64,000 nucleotides of DNA from SVTX01 sp045132775 (GTDB lineage Bacteria > Bacillota > Clostridia > Oscillospirales > CAG-272), in assembly GCA_045132775.1 (NCBI GenBank), contig JBGUSX010000141.1, forward strand, positions 8,951 to 72,950, written 5' to 3'. The notes below the pieces were generated by a model. The model did not search any database, was not told the DNA's origin, and saw only the letters and a list, made by a program, of their open reading frames with translations. The stretch's first letter is position 1; each line of letters begins with the position of its first letter. Made by a program: the position numbers and the translations under genes. Below, piece by piece: positions 18,174 through 27,693 of this stretch.

Positions 18174-19262
18174 ATGAAAAAAAGATTATTCAGTATGATT
18201 TGTGTCGCATTGCTCACAGCTTTGTCTGTGAGCCTTGCGGCATGCGGGGTCGCGGATGTTTACGGCGATCTTGAAGAGGACGGCTACTCCGTCAAGGTCA
18301 GATTTGAGCCTTGCGGAGCGGTCGTTAACGAGACACAGAATGTCACGATCGTTGAGGTCTACAACAAGGACGATACCGTGACGGTGGGAGGCAAGAGCGG
18401 GATCAAGCTTTTAGCTCCCGATGACGGGAGGCGCGGAGATGCGACCTTCAGACTTGCAATGAACGACGGTGAGAACAACTATTTCTCGCCCGGGTGGTAC
18501 AGAGAGCGCACGCTCCGTGTTGACGAGAGCGGCGAGGCACTTGACGCTTACGGAATTCCTTGCTCGGTCTCGGGAAGAGAACAGGGCTACGTTTATTCGG
18601 GCAGATGGGATTTTGATAGCGACGTTGTCGATCCCGAGTCGCTTGAAAACGGAGAATTTACTCTCTATGCCGCATGGATACCGTTCTTCAGCTACGAGAT
18701 ATATTCTGTGGGAGATTCGGAAGATCCCGAGCTTCTCAAAACGGTAAATAAGCTCGATTTCACGTTCCCCGAGTGGAATGAGAGAACGGGAAAGGTCAAG
18801 ATGAACGACATGCCGAAGGTGAACGGAAAGACCTTTTACGCGGCATATTCGGATCCCGGTTTGACACAAGAGATCACCGAGACGATCGACGGCGACGGCA
18901 CTTTCGTTGATTTGGAAAAGGGAATTGCACTTGAGACGGTCGTAAAGATCTACACGACCTGGCTCGACGGAGAATACATCAAGATATTCGATGCGGAGCA
19001 GCTCGTTGAGGAGCTTGCGGACGAGCCCGACGGAAAATTCATTCTCGGTGCGGATATCGATCTGTCCGAGGTGGATTGGAGAAGTGAGCTCTTTGATATT
19101 ACGTTCGCGGGAGTGCTTCTCGGAGACGGATATTCGATATGCAATGCTCAATTTGAATCCGGAGAACCGATATGGGACGTAAAGGATATCTTCGGTGCAG
19201 TAGGCGACGGTGCGGTCATTCTTGACGTGACTATGTCCGACGTCTGTGATGAAAACGGTTAA
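18174..19262 (+). CDS. Lipoprotein, function unknown
   Basis: 362 residues from the ATG at 18174. This start is chosen because it gives the clean signal peptide MKKRLFSMICVALLTALSVS ending in lipobox LAAC; an upstream TTG at 18153 lacks one. The middle part has short repeats resembling InlB/Listeria-Bacteroides beta-grasp repeats (GEFTLYAAWIPFF, KIYTTWLDG). The end resembles a GLUG-type motif (GKFILGADIDLSEVDW...FAGVLLGDGYSI). It lies between the S8 protease and the peptide-binding protein, 49 and 30 bases from them, so probably co-transcribed. A role as surface protein is inferred; no activity can be named. Confidence 0.75.
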   Translation: MKKRLFSMICVALLTALSVSLAACGVADVYGDLEEDGYSVKVRFEPCGAVVNETQNVTIVEVYNKDDTVTVGGKSGIKLLAPDDGRRGDATFRLAMNDGENNYFSPGWYRERTLRVDESGEALDAYGIPCSVSGREQGYVYSGRWDFDSDVVDPESLENGEFTLYAAWIPFFSYEIYSVGDSEDPELLKTVNKLDFTFPEWNERTGKVKMNDMPKVNGKTFYAAYSDPGLTQEITETIDGDGTFVDLEKGIALETVVKIYTTWLDGEYIKIFDAEQLVEELADEPDGKFILGADIDLSEVDWRSELFDITFAGVLLGDGYSICNAQFESGEPIWDVKDIFGAVGDGAVILDVTMSDVCDENG

Positions 19263-19292
19263 ATTTTTTAAGGTACATAAATGGAGGAACTT

Positions 19293-21863
19293 ATGAAAAA
19301 GAGAATTTTGAGCCTTATGCTCTGCCTTGCAATGCTCGCAGGAAGCCTTATGCTCTTCGCTTGCGACAACGAGAAGGTGAATACAGAGAAGCCCGATGCG
19401 CTCGTTATTATGACCGAGCAGCTTGACGGACTTTTCAACCCCTTCTTTGCTACGAGTGCAAACGACAGCACGATCGTTGCAATGACGCAGATAGGCATGC
19501 TCACCACGGGCTATGAAAACGGTGAGGTCACTGTTGCTTACGGAGACGACGAGGCTGTCGTAGTAAAGGATTATTCCAAAAAGTATGACGGCAAGAACAC
19601 AACTTATACCTTCGTTTTGAAGAACGGTATCAAGTTTTCGGACGGACATCCTCTTACAATGGAGGACGTGCTCTTTAACATGTACGTTTATCTCGACCCC
19701 GTTTACACGGGCTCGTCGACAATGTACTCTACCGATATCGTAGGTCTTAAGGATTACCGCACACAGACTCTCGGTTCGGGCTCGTCCGACACTGACGACG
19801 CTATCTCTACTGCGGCTAGAGGCAGAGCAAACAACCGTATAAACGAGCTTCTTAACCTTTATATGCAGGTCGGTAAGACCTCGACTGCAGGCTCTTACAG
19901 TGCAGACTACGACAAGATGGTAGCCGCTATCAACAAGCACAGCCTCTCAAGCGGATATAAGAAGGCTGTCTCCGCCGAGCCTTCCTCTGTCAAGAACACA
20001 CAGCTTCTTGCAGACTACGAGCTTACACTTAAGCTTTTCAAGGAAGAGCTTGAAAGAGACTATGCATCCGCGCTCGAGAGTTTTACCCAGGAGCCCTACA
20101 AGTCCAGAGAAGAATTCAAGGACGAGGTATTCTGCTTCATGTTTATGGAGGGATACGTTGAGCTCAAGTACGCAAAGGACGCGAACGGTAAAGAGGATAA
20201 GACAAAGATCGATACTCTTACCCCTCAGTACAGCACCTCTGTCGTTACCGACAAGGCATCCGCTATCGATTACGTTTACAACCACAAGGTAGAGAATGCA
20301 CTTAACGAGATCCTTCTTTACTGGGCAACGGGAACCGAGCTCCGCACACAGTACACAGCACAGGCAAGAGAGGTAATCCTTCGCGAGAGCAGTGAGGGCG
20401 GCGAGCTTGCTATTCCTAACATTTCGGGTATCAAGTCCCTCGGACATACCACAGACGTTGCGACAGTTACCATCGACGGCAACACATACAACGTAGCTCA
20501 CGAGCACAATGAGGACGGCACTCCCAAGAATGACGGTGAGTACGACGTTCTTGAGATCACCATCAACGGCGTTGACCCCAAGGCTATCTGGAACTTCGCA
20601 TTTGCAGTCGCTCCCCAGCACTACTATGCACAGGGCTATGAGGTTGATATTGCAGACAACAAATTCGGTGTTGAGTACGCGTCCTTCGACTTTATGAGAG
20701 ACGTTATTCAGTCAACAAGAAACATCAAGGTTCCCATGGGCGCAGGTCCCTACAAGGCAACCGACAGAAACAACAGCGACACACCCAAGGAAGACGATTT
20801 CTACACAAACAACGTGGTATACTTCAAGAGAAATGATAGCTTCATCATGGGTCAGCCCAAGATCGAGAAGCTACGTTACAGAGTTGTAAGCACCTCTAAC
20901 GCGATCGCGGCTCTTGAGGAGGGATCTGTACACTACATCTCTCCCCAGTACACACAGTACAATATTGAAAAGCTTGATTCTCTCGCATCAAAGGGAGTCA
21001 AGAAGGTAAGCACAGACCAGCTCGGTTACGGTTACATCGGTATCAATGCCGGCAAGGTTCCTAATATCAATATCCGTAAGGCTATTATGTGCGCTATGGA
21101 TACCTCGCTCGCACTCAGCTACTACAGCGTAGGTACGGCAGAGAACATCTACTGGAATATGTCCACTGTAAGCTGGGCATACCCCAAAGACGAGCTTGGC
21201 AACAACGACAGACTTAACGGTCACGATTATCCCGCAGTCAAGTACACCAAGGAAGGCGCAAAGAGCAAGATCCAGTATTACATGGACGAGGCGGGAGTTT
21301 CCGCAGGCGACTCCAAGCTTAAGCTCAAGTTCACCATCGCAGGCGCAGACCTTACCGATCACCCGACATATCTTACCTTCCGCGCAGCTGCAGACCTTCT
21401 CAACGAAATGGGATGGGATATCGAGGTAGTTCCGGATACACAGGCACTTACCAAGCTCACCACGGGCTCGCTCGCAGTCTGGGCGGCTGCTTGGGGAAGC
21501 ACCGTTGACCCCGATATGTATCAGGTATACCACAAGAACTCCACCGCGACAAGCGTTCTTGCGTGGGGCTACCGTGAGATCCTTGCTTCTCCCTCTACTT
21601 ATCCCGAGGAGAATGCAATTCTCAACGATCTCTCCGAGGTTATAGACGAGGCTCGTGAGACAGAGGATCAGGATGAGAGAGCAGAGCTCTACAAGGAGGC
21701 TATGAGATACGTTCTTGACCTTGCCGTCGAGCTTCCCGTATACCAGAGAGACGTGCTCTACGCTTATGATTCAACGGTCATCAAGAGTGAGTCCATTCCC
21801 ACACAGATCAACCCCTATACGTCTCCCCTCGATCACATCTGGGAGATCGAATTTGCAGACTGA
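19293..21863 (+). CDS. Oligopeptide ABC transporter substrate-binding lipoprotein (SBP_bac_5)
   Basis: 856 residues. The ATG at 19293 is preferred over 19281 because GGAGG (19283-19287) sits just before it. The signal peptide ends in LMLFAC (lipidated Cys24). The family 5 solute-binding signature is visible: TYTFVLKNGIKFSDGHPLTMEDVLFNMYVYLDP, and late blocks such as NINIRKAIMCAMDTSLAL. It is larger than the usual 500-600 residues because of insertions around residues 150-380. Captures peptides outside the membrane for the permease and ATPase genes that follow. Confidence 0.9.
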   Translation: MKKRILSLMLCLAMLAGSLMLFACDNEKVNTEKPDALVIMTEQLDGLFNPFFATSANDSTIVAMTQIGMLTTGYENGEVTVAYGDDEAVVVKDYSKKYDGKNTTYTFVLKNGIKFSDGHPLTMEDVLFNMYVYLDPVYTGSSTMYSTDIVGLKDYRTQTLGSGSSDTDDAISTAARGRANNRINELLNLYMQVGKTSTAGSYSADYDKMVAAINKHSLSSGYKKAVSAEPSSVKNTQLLADYELTLKLFKEELERDYASALESFTQEPYKSREEFKDEVFCFMFMEGYVELKYAKDANGKEDKTKIDTLTPQYSTSVVTDKASAIDYVYNHKVENALNEILLYWATGTELRTQYTAQAREVILRESSEGGELAIPNISGIKSLGHTTDVATVTIDGNTYNVAHEHNEDGTPKNDGEYDVLEITINGVDPKAIWNFAFAVAPQHYYAQGYEVDIADNKFGVEYASFDFMRDVIQSTRNIKVPMGAGPYKATDRNNSDTPKEDDFYTNNVVYFKRNDSFIMGQPKIEKLRYRVVSTSNAIAALEEGSVHYISPQYTQYNIEKLDSLASKGVKKVSTDQLGYGYIGINAGKVPNINIRKAIMCAMDTSLALSYYSVGTAENIYWNMSTVSWAYPKDELGNNDRLNGHDYPAVKYTKEGAKSKIQYYMDEAGVSAGDSKLKLKFTIAGADLTDHPTYLTFRAAADLLNEMGWDIEVVPDTQALTKLTTGSLAVWAAAWGSTVDPDMYQVYHKNSTATSVLAWGYREILASPSTYPEENAILNDLSEVIDEARETEDQDERAELYKEAMRYVLDLAVELPVYQRDVLYAYDSTVIKSESIPTQINPYTSPLDHIWEIEFAD

Positions 21864-21876
21864 TAAATGATTAAAT

Positions 21877-21905
21877 GGTACGTGGGGGAGAGATCCCCCC
21901 GTACC
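21877..21905 (+). promoter_or_regulatory. Intercistronic hairpin between binding protein and permease genes
   Basis: GGTACG(T)GGGGG pairs with CCCCC-CGTACC around a 6-base loop with one bulge. No T-run follows. Such hairpins often protect the upstream message or reduce downstream expression, keeping binding protein in excess over permease. Confidence 0.6.
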
Positions 21906-21926
21906 GTAAGGATTTTGGAGTAATTT

Positions 21927-22889
21927 ATGTTAAAATACATAGCAAAAAGACTTCTTCTGTCCGTCCTTATTTTGCTCGGAGTATCTCTTATACTCTTTGC
22001 GCTCATTCAGAATATGCCCTCGAGCTTTGCCGAGAACAAGATAAATGAAATGAACGCGGGCGGCGCGATCGTGGATCAGGCTACGAAGGACGCGATAATG
22101 GAGATGTACGATATGAGCTACGGCGAGTGGCTCAAAAGGATCGTAACGCTCGATTTCGGAGAGAGCTTTACTCAGATGATGCCTGTCGTTGACGTAATTA
22201 AGAGGGATATGCTCGTATCCTTTCTCGTTGCGGCCATAGCGACTGTCTTTGAGTTTATGATAGCTATTCCTCTCGGAATCACGGCGGCTACGCATCAGTA
22301 TTCATTCAGAGACTATCTTGTTACGGTTCTCGTAATGATAGGAATATCCCTGCCTGCATTCTTCTTCGGGCAGGTGCTCAAAGGTGTTTTCGCGGTCGAG
22401 CTTGGGTGGTTCCCATCCTCAGGCCTTGGAGATGCCACGCAATCGGCAACGGGATTTGCTTACGTGCTTGAGTATGTGAAATACCTCGTTTTGCCTATTC
22501 TTACCGTCGTTATTCTGAGTATAGGCGGAAGAATGAGAATGACAAGGACCAATATGCTCGAGGTGTTGGGCTCGGATTACATCCGCACCGCAAGAGCAAA
22601 GGGACTTAAGGAGCGCGTCGTTATTTACAAGCACGCGTTCAGAAACACAATGATCCCTCTTGTCACAAGCCTTGCGGGGCTTTTGCCGTCGCTTTTCTCG
22701 GGTGCTATCATCACCGAGCAGATATTCGACCTGCCGGGTATCGGTAACACGGCTTACGACGCAATGATAGTGGGAGACGTTCCCGTAATAATGGGCTACA
22801 ATATGTTCTTGGCTCTGCTCAGTATTATAGGCGTCCTTTTGGCAGACCTTATGTACGCGGTGGTCGATCCTCGCGTAAAGCTGCAGTAA
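21927..22889 (+). CDS. Oligopeptide ABC transporter permease (OppB/DppB type)
   Basis: 320 residues; start ATG preceded by TTGGAGT. Six membrane segments are visible. The N-terminus MLKYIAKRLLLSVLILLGVS and the loop TARAKGLKERVVIYKHAFRNTMIPL (the EAA motif contacting the ATPase) are typical of OppB/DppB. It forms the channel with the next gene product. Confidence 0.93.
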   Translation: MLKYIAKRLLLSVLILLGVSLILFALIQNMPSSFAENKINEMNAGGAIVDQATKDAIMEMYDMSYGEWLKRIVTLDFGESFTQMMPVVDVIKRDMLVSFLVAAIATVFEFMIAIPLGITAATHQYSFRDYLVTVLVMIGISLPAFFFGQVLKGVFAVELGWFPSSGLGDATQSATGFAYVLEYVKYLVLPILTVVILSIGGRMRMTRTNMLEVLGSDYIRTARAKGLKERVVIYKHAFRNTMIPLVTSLAGLLPSLFSGAIITEQIFDLPGIGNTAYDAMIVGDVPVIMGYNMFLALLSIIGVLLADLMYAVVDPRVKLQ

Positions 22890-22899
22890 AGGAGGACGT

Positions 22900-23991
22900 A
22901 TGGAAGAGAAGATTAAAAACGATACCGAGCTTGAAGAAGTGAATAAGCCCGAGGTGCAGGACGACGAGCCGCTTGACAAGAACGTAAGACTTATGTCACC
23001 TGCAAGAATGGTAGTCCGCAGATTTTTCCGCTCAAAGCTCAGTGTTGTCGGACTTATTATGTTGGCTACACTCTTTCTTTTCTGCTTCCTGGGCCCCGTT
23101 ATCTACAGCGAATGGGGCGAGATAGAGGTCGACGAGACTCCTATGGTCGAGTACACCACCAAGACTATCACCTACGAGCAGGACGGAAAGACTTATACCG
23201 TTTATCAGGTCACCGAGAAGGTAGAGAAGGAGAACGCACTGGCACCCTTGAGTCCAAAGCATCCTCTCGGAACAGACGAGACAGGCTATGACGTTCTGAC
23301 GCGTCTTATGTACGGCGGAAGAATATCACTGATAATCGGATTTATTTCGGTGTTTATCATTACCGTTCTCGGAGTGATCCTTGGCGGAATAGCAGGTTAT
23401 TTCGGCGGAATCGTCGATAACGTGATAATGAGAATCTGCGACGTGCTTATGTGCATACCCGGATTCCCGATCATGCTTGTTTTCGGTACGGTGCTCACCG
23501 CATTCGGCGAGATGGAGAACCCCTCGGCAGTTCAGGCTCTGATGGGTGACCCCCGTTACCGCATATACTTCCTTATGGCATTTCTGACGCTTTTCTCATG
23601 GCCCGGAACCGCAAGACTCGTTCGCGGACAGATCCTTTCTTTGCGCGAGCAGGAGTATATGGTCGCGGCAGAGGCTATGGGTTATTCGACGGGAAGAAAG
23701 ATTTTCAAGCATCTTATCCCCAACGTAATGCCCCAGCTCATCGTAACTATGACTCTGAGCCTTGGAAGTATGATACTCTACGAGGCATCGCTCTCATTCT
23801 TGAATATGGGAGTTCAGCCTCCTTATGCCGCTTGGGGAACTATGATAAATGCCGCAAGCGACCTCAACATTCTTGAAAACTATATAAATATCTGGGCTCC
23901 TCCCGGAATTTGCATAGTAATCGCGGTGCTCGGCTTCAACTTTGTCGGTGACGGCCTTCGCGATGCACTCGATCCTAAAGCAAGGAGGTAA
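22900..23991 (+). CDS. Oligopeptide ABC transporter permease (OppC/DppC type)
   Basis: 363 residues with a strong AAAGGAGG site. It carries the OppC N-terminal domain, then an extracytoplasmic segment of about 50 residues rich in Glu/Thr (residues 75-120) between the first and second membrane helices. The GTDETGYDVLTRLMYGGRIS block and EAA loop AAEAMGYSTGRKIFKHLIPN follow. Pairs with the OppB-type protein. The gene ends at the TAA overlapping an ATG of the next frame. Confidence 0.93.
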   Translation: MEEKIKNDTELEEVNKPEVQDDEPLDKNVRLMSPARMVVRRFFRSKLSVVGLIMLATLFLFCFLGPVIYSEWGEIEVDETPMVEYTTKTITYEQDGKTYTVYQVTEKVEKENALAPLSPKHPLGTDETGYDVLTRLMYGGRISLIIGFISVFIITVLGVILGGIAGYFGGIVDNVIMRICDVLMCIPGFPIMLVFGTVLTAFGEMENPSAVQALMGDPRYRIYFLMAFLTLFSWPGTARLVRGQILSLREQEYMVAAEAMGYSTGRKIFKHLIPNVMPQLIVTMTLSLGSMILYEASLSFLNMGVQPPYAAWGTMINAASDLNILENYINIWAPPGICIVIAVLGFNFVGDGLRDALDPKARR

Positions 23992-23996
23992 TGAAA

Positions 23997-25211
23997 ATGG
24001 CAGAAAAGAAAAAAGGACATTACCTCACAGGTAAGGAGATACGCGAGATAACGCGCGAAAACCGCAAGATCACGCGCGAGCTTGAAAAGAAAAAGCACAG
24101 AAAGGCTGACGAGAGCGAATTCGTCAGCAAGATGAAGGATGATAACAATATTCTTGAGATCGAGGACCTCCACACCTATTTCTTCACCGACCAGGGTGTA
24201 GTCAAGGCGGTAAACGGAGTTTCCTTCAACGTTCCGAAGAATTCGACGGTGGGAATCGTCGGAGAATCGGGATGCGGAAAGAGCGTTACGAGCATGTCGG
24301 TCATGCAGCTCGTTGCGGGTCCGCAGGGACAGATAGTTTCGGGAAGTATTCGCTTCAATTCGCAGGATTTCAAGCGAGACAAAAAGGGCGAGCCTATCTC
24401 AGTTGAGGGCGAGGGCGAGAAGAAATACGAGACCGAGGAAAAGGTCTACGATATCGCACAGATGCCCGTAAACGAGATATACCGCATCAGAGGCAGACAG
24501 ATCGCTATGATCTTCCAGGAGCCTATGACGTCACTCAATCCCGTTTTCACGATTGGAAATCAGCTTGACGAGGTCACGTTCATACACGTGCCCGGGGCAA
24601 CCAAAGAGGACGCAAAGAAAAAGTCTATCGAGATGCTCGAGCTTGTCGGAATAGCGGCTCCCGAGCGTGTCTATAAGGCTTTCCCCCACGAGCTTTCGGG
24701 CGGAATGAGGCAGAGAGTTATGATAGCAATGGCACTCGCCTGCAATCCGAGGCTTATCATTGCCGACGAGCCCACGACCGCGCTTGACGTAACTATTCAG
24801 GCGCAGATACTCGATCTCTTCAGAGACCTCAAGACGAAGATCAACGGATCTATTCTGCTTATCACCCACGATCTCGGTGTCGTTGCGGAGATGGCGGATT
24901 ACGTGGTCGTAATGTACGCGGGACGCGTGATAGAGCAGGGAACGGTGCGTGAAATATTCCACAATCCCATGCACCCTTATACGATCGGGCTTCAGAAATC
25001 AAAGCCCACGATGGATTCGGACAGTGACACGCTCTTCAATATCCCCGGAAACGTGCCCAACCCAATAAATATGCCCGACCATTGCTATTTTAAGGAAAGA
25101 TGCTCGCAGTGTACGAAAAAATGCTCGGGCGACTATCCCGGTATGATTCAGGTGAGCCCCACGCACTTCGTTGCGTGCCATCTGTACGGAGAGGAGGAGA
25201 AAAATGACTGA
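23997..25211 (+). CDS. Oligopeptide ABC transporter ATPase (OppD/DppD type)
   Basis: 404 residues from the ATG at 23997, 8 bases after AGGAGG; the ATG at 23991 is only 2 bases from it. It has an unusual basic N-terminal extension of about 45 residues (KEIREITRENRKITRELEKK). Walker A is GESGCGKS, the signature LSGGMRQRVMIA, and Walker B LIIADEPTTALD. The C-terminal oligopeptide-type Cys cluster (CYFKERCSQCTKKC) may hold an iron-sulfur centre. Hydrolyses ATP for peptide import. Confidence 0.93.
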   Translation: MAEKKKGHYLTGKEIREITRENRKITRELEKKKHRKADESEFVSKMKDDNNILEIEDLHTYFFTDQGVVKAVNGVSFNVPKNSTVGIVGESGCGKSVTSMSVMQLVAGPQGQIVSGSIRFNSQDFKRDKKGEPISVEGEGEKKYETEEKVYDIAQMPVNEIYRIRGRQIAMIFQEPMTSLNPVFTIGNQLDEVTFIHVPGATKEDAKKKSIEMLELVGIAAPERVYKAFPHELSGGMRQRVMIAMALACNPRLIIADEPTTALDVTIQAQILDLFRDLKTKINGSILLITHDLGVVAEMADYVVVMYAGRVIEQGTVREIFHNPMHPYTIGLQKSKPTMDSDSDTLFNIPGNVPNPINMPDHCYFKERCSQCTKKCSGDYPGMIQVSPTHFVACHLYGEEEKND

Positions 25212-26220
25212 TAAGAAGCCTTATGAAGCAGTTTCCGAAAAGGAACCGCTTTTGGTCGTTAAAAACCTCCGAAAGACCTTTCCCGTTGAAAAAAATCTCG
25301 TTGGAAAGGTACAAAAGGAGCTTGTCGCTGTTGATAACGTTTCCTTTACTCTCAATGCGGGGGAGACGCTCGGTATCGTCGGAGAATCGGGTTGCGGTAA
25401 GACAACGATGGGAAGAACGATACTCAAGCTCTATGAGCCGAACGGCGGAGAGATAATCTTCAACGGTGAGGACATCACGAAGTATTCAAGGTCGCAGATG
25501 CGCCGTCTCCGTACTGATATGCAGATAATATTCCAGGATCCCTATTCCTCTCTTCCTCCGAGAGCGACGGTAGGTGATATCCTTTCCGAGCCCGTCAAGG
25601 TACACAACGTGGTACCTCAGGGCGAGGTCAAGGAATACGTAATGGACCTTATGGAAAAATGCGGTCTGCGTGACTACTATTACGAGAGATATCCTCACGA
25701 GTTCTCGGGCGGTCAGAGGCAGAGAATTTGCATAGCTCGTGCTCTGTCTGTAAAGCCCAAGCTCGTTGTCTGCGATGAGCCCGTGTCTGCACTCGACGTG
25801 TCGATCCAGGCGCAGATCATCAATCTCCTTAAAGAGCTGCAAAGATCGATGAATCTTACCTATTTATTTATATCGCACGATTTGTCGGTCGTCAAATTCA
25901 TTTCGGACAAGGTCGGAGTTATGTATCTCGGCGCGATGATGGAGTACGGTGACAAGAAGGATATTTTTGACAATCCTCTTCATCCTTACACCAAGGCACT
26001 CTTTTCCGCGATACCAAATCCCAACCCCGACGTAAAGATGAACCGCACGGTACTCTCGGGCGATATCCCTTCTCCCACAAATCCCCCCAAGGGATGCAGA
26101 TTCCACACCCGTTGCCCCTACGCGACAGAGAAGTGCCGCGAGTGCGTGCCGGAGTACAAGGAGTACGGAAACGGACACTTTGCCGCATGCCACATGCTTG
26201 AGGAGACGGGCAATGAGTAA
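25204..26220 (+). CDS. Oligopeptide ABC transporter ATPase (OppF/DppF type)
   Basis: 338 residues from the ATG at 25204, which overlaps the previous gene by 8 bases and follows GAGGAGG. Walker A is GESGCGKT, the signature FSGGQRQRICIA, and Walker B LVVCDEPVSALD. A C-terminal CPYATEKCREC cluster is present. Second ATPase of the importer. Confidence 0.94.
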   Translation: MTDKKPYEAVSEKEPLLVVKNLRKTFPVEKNLVGKVQKELVAVDNVSFTLNAGETLGIVGESGCGKTTMGRTILKLYEPNGGEIIFNGEDITKYSRSQMRRLRTDMQIIFQDPYSSLPPRATVGDILSEPVKVHNVVPQGEVKEYVMDLMEKCGLRDYYYERYPHEFSGGQRQRICIARALSVKPKLVVCDEPVSALDVSIQAQIINLLKELQRSMNLTYLFISHDLSVVKFISDKVGVMYLGAMMEYGDKKDIFDNPLHPYTKALFSAIPNPNPDVKMNRTVLSGDIPSPTNPPKGCRFHTRCPYATEKCRECVPEYKEYGNGHFAACHMLEETGNE

Positions 26221-26458
26221 GAAGAATAATAAAAAAAAGAAGCAAAAGGTAACGTACATCGACGACGGCTCGTCGATAGCAGATATGAGCGGAGTGGGCG
26301 GCAGAAAAAACAAAACGCCGAACACCCCGCGCCCGCGTGCTACGTTCAAGGAGCAGTGGCAGACCTACACCGATGCGGTGAAGATGATGTTTTTGCCGAT
26401 GCTCGCGGTGCTCGGAATGCTTGCGATAGCGTTTTTGCTCGTATATCTGATCCTATAA
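26213..26458 (+). CDS. Small basic single-pass membrane protein ending the opp operon
   Basis: 81 residues. The ATG at 26213 overlaps the stop of the OppF gene. The N-terminus is very basic (MSKKNNKKKKQKVTY), a Gly/Pro-rich stretch follows, and one membrane helix lies at about residues 57-80 at the extreme C-terminus. Tail-anchored topology is likely. Not recognised. The tight coupling suggests a transporter accessory or assembly protein (inference). Confidence 0.75.
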   Translation: MSKKNNKKKKQKVTYIDDGSSIADMSGVGGRKNKTPNTPRPRATFKEQWQTYTDAVKMMFLPMLAVLGMLAIAFLLVYLIL

Positions 26459-26460
26459 AT

Positions 26461-26495
26461 AAATATCCCCCCGTTTCACGGGGGGATATTTATTT
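26461..26495 (+). terminator. Strong terminator of the protease/opp gene group
   Basis: Perfect 13-bp stem AAATATCCCCCCG with its complement, a 5-base loop, then TATTTCTTT. It lies 3 bases after the last stop. Confidence 0.9.
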
Positions 26496-26613
26496 CTTTG
26501 GTGATCCGCTTGTATAAGCGGCAATATTTGAAACAGGATAAACGTTTATAAAAAAACACACCCGCGTTTACTTTTTATCAGCACGGGAATACTAACAAAA
26601 AACGGAGGTGTTT

Positions 26614-27564
26614 ATGTGTACTGTAGTTTGCCGTAGAAGCATTGCTTCTTATTTTGGAAGAAATCTTGACATTGATCGAGGATATGGCGAGAAGGTGGTC
26701 ATAACACCGCGAAATTATGAGATCAAAATGCGGTGCGCAAAGTCGGTAAAAACGCATTACGCGATGATAGGGATGGCTGCCGTAGTTAACAACTTTCCTT
26801 TGTACTATGAGGCTACGAACGAGATGGGACTGAGCATGGCGGGCTTGAATTTCCCCGAAAACGCCGTGTACTATAGCTTTGCAGAGGGAAAGGACAATGT
26901 TGCACCGTTTGAGTTTATTCCGTGGATCCTGGCGCAATGCGCGTGCGTCGAGGAGGCTAAGGTGCTTCTTGACAGGATCAATTTGCTTAATATCGACTTT
27001 AGCGAGAAGCTCCCACTGTCGCCTCTGCATTGGATGATCAGCGATAAAAGGTACAGTATCGCGGTAGAACCCGTAAAGGAAGGGCTCAGGATCTATGAAG
27101 ATCCGTTTGAGGTGCTGACCAATAATCCTACTTTTGAATATCATCAAACGAATATGAGTAATTATATGGGGCTTCACACCGGTCTCGCAACATCTCGGTT
27201 CGGGAAGGATATACCTGTAAAAAACTACAGCTTGGGATTGGGGGCACTTGGACTGCCTGGTGACTTTTCAAGTGCATCACGGTTTGTCAGAGCGTTTTTT
27301 GTCAAGGAAAATTCGGTAGCGGAGAGGAGTGAAGGGTCAAACGTAAGCACTTTTTTCCACATTTTGAATTCTGTCGCTATGCCAAAGGGTTGCGTGCGGA
27401 CCGCAGACGGATTTGAATATACGCGCTACAGCAGCTGCTGCAATGCTGATACGGGGATATATTATTACACCACCTATGACTGTCATGAGATCACCCCGAT
27501 AAATATGCATAGCGTTGATCTGGATCGGTCGCGAATATATACCTATGATGTCAAAGGGCTGTGA
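26614..27564 (+). CDS. bsh: Bile salt hydrolase (choloylglycine hydrolase family)
   Basis: 316 residues; the ATG at 26614 follows ACGGAGGTG and makes Cys2 the N-terminal nucleophile after Met removal. Expected Ntn-hydrolase residues are present: Cys2, Arg16, Asp19, Asn79 (MAGLNFP), Asn170 (LTNNPTFEYH) and Arg223 (LPGDFSSASRFVRA). These blocks match bile salt hydrolases more closely than penicillin V acylases. Family knowledge: cleaves glycine or taurine from conjugated bile acids in the cytoplasm. It implies life in an animal intestine. It stands alone between the opp terminator and the K+ transporter promoter. Confidence 0.9.
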   Translation: MCTVVCRRSIASYFGRNLDIDRGYGEKVVITPRNYEIKMRCAKSVKTHYAMIGMAAVVNNFPLYYEATNEMGLSMAGLNFPENAVYYSFAEGKDNVAPFEFIPWILAQCACVEEAKVLLDRINLLNIDFSEKLPLSPLHWMISDKRYSIAVEPVKEGLRIYEDPFEVLTNNPTFEYHQTNMSNYMGLHTGLATSRFGKDIPVKNYSLGLGALGLPGDFSSASRFVRAFFVKENSVAERSEGSNVSTFFHILNSVAMPKGCVRTADGFEYTRYSSCCNADTGIYYYTTYDCHEITPINMHSVDLDRSRIYTYDVKGL

Positions 27565-27584
27565 TAACTTTATAAAAACAAGTA

Positions 27585-27613
27585 TTGACAGAAGGAAAAA
27601 AAGATGGTATAAT
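27585..27613 (+). promoter_or_regulatory. Consensus sigma-A promoter for ktrBA
   Basis: TTGACA (27585-27590), exactly 17 bases, TATAAT (27608-27613). Perfect consensus hexamers. Confidence 0.88.
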
Positions 27614-27635
27614 CGTTATGTTAATAATTATAAGT

Positions 27636-27667
27636 GGAACCAGCTGACTGCAGAGAACGTTGGTTCC
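27636..27667 (+). promoter_or_regulatory. Leader hairpin upstream of ktrB
   Basis: GGAACCA pairs with TGGTTCC across an 18-base loop in the 5' untranslated RNA, 26 bases before the ktrB start. It is too small for a ydaO-type riboswitch. Function unknown. Confidence 0.45.
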
Positions 27668-27693
27668 TTTATGCCTTTTCAGAGGAAATACTT

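Noticed and set aside
18411..19940. Long minus-strand open frame opposite the lipoprotein and binding-protein genes
   Set aside because: It spans two genes with clear signal peptides and domains on the plus strand; the reverse frame has no recognisable domain or start signal.
27636..27667. ydaO-type c-di-AMP riboswitch before ktrB
   Set aside because: The whole leader is about 75 bases, far too short for that class and lacking its conserved helices.
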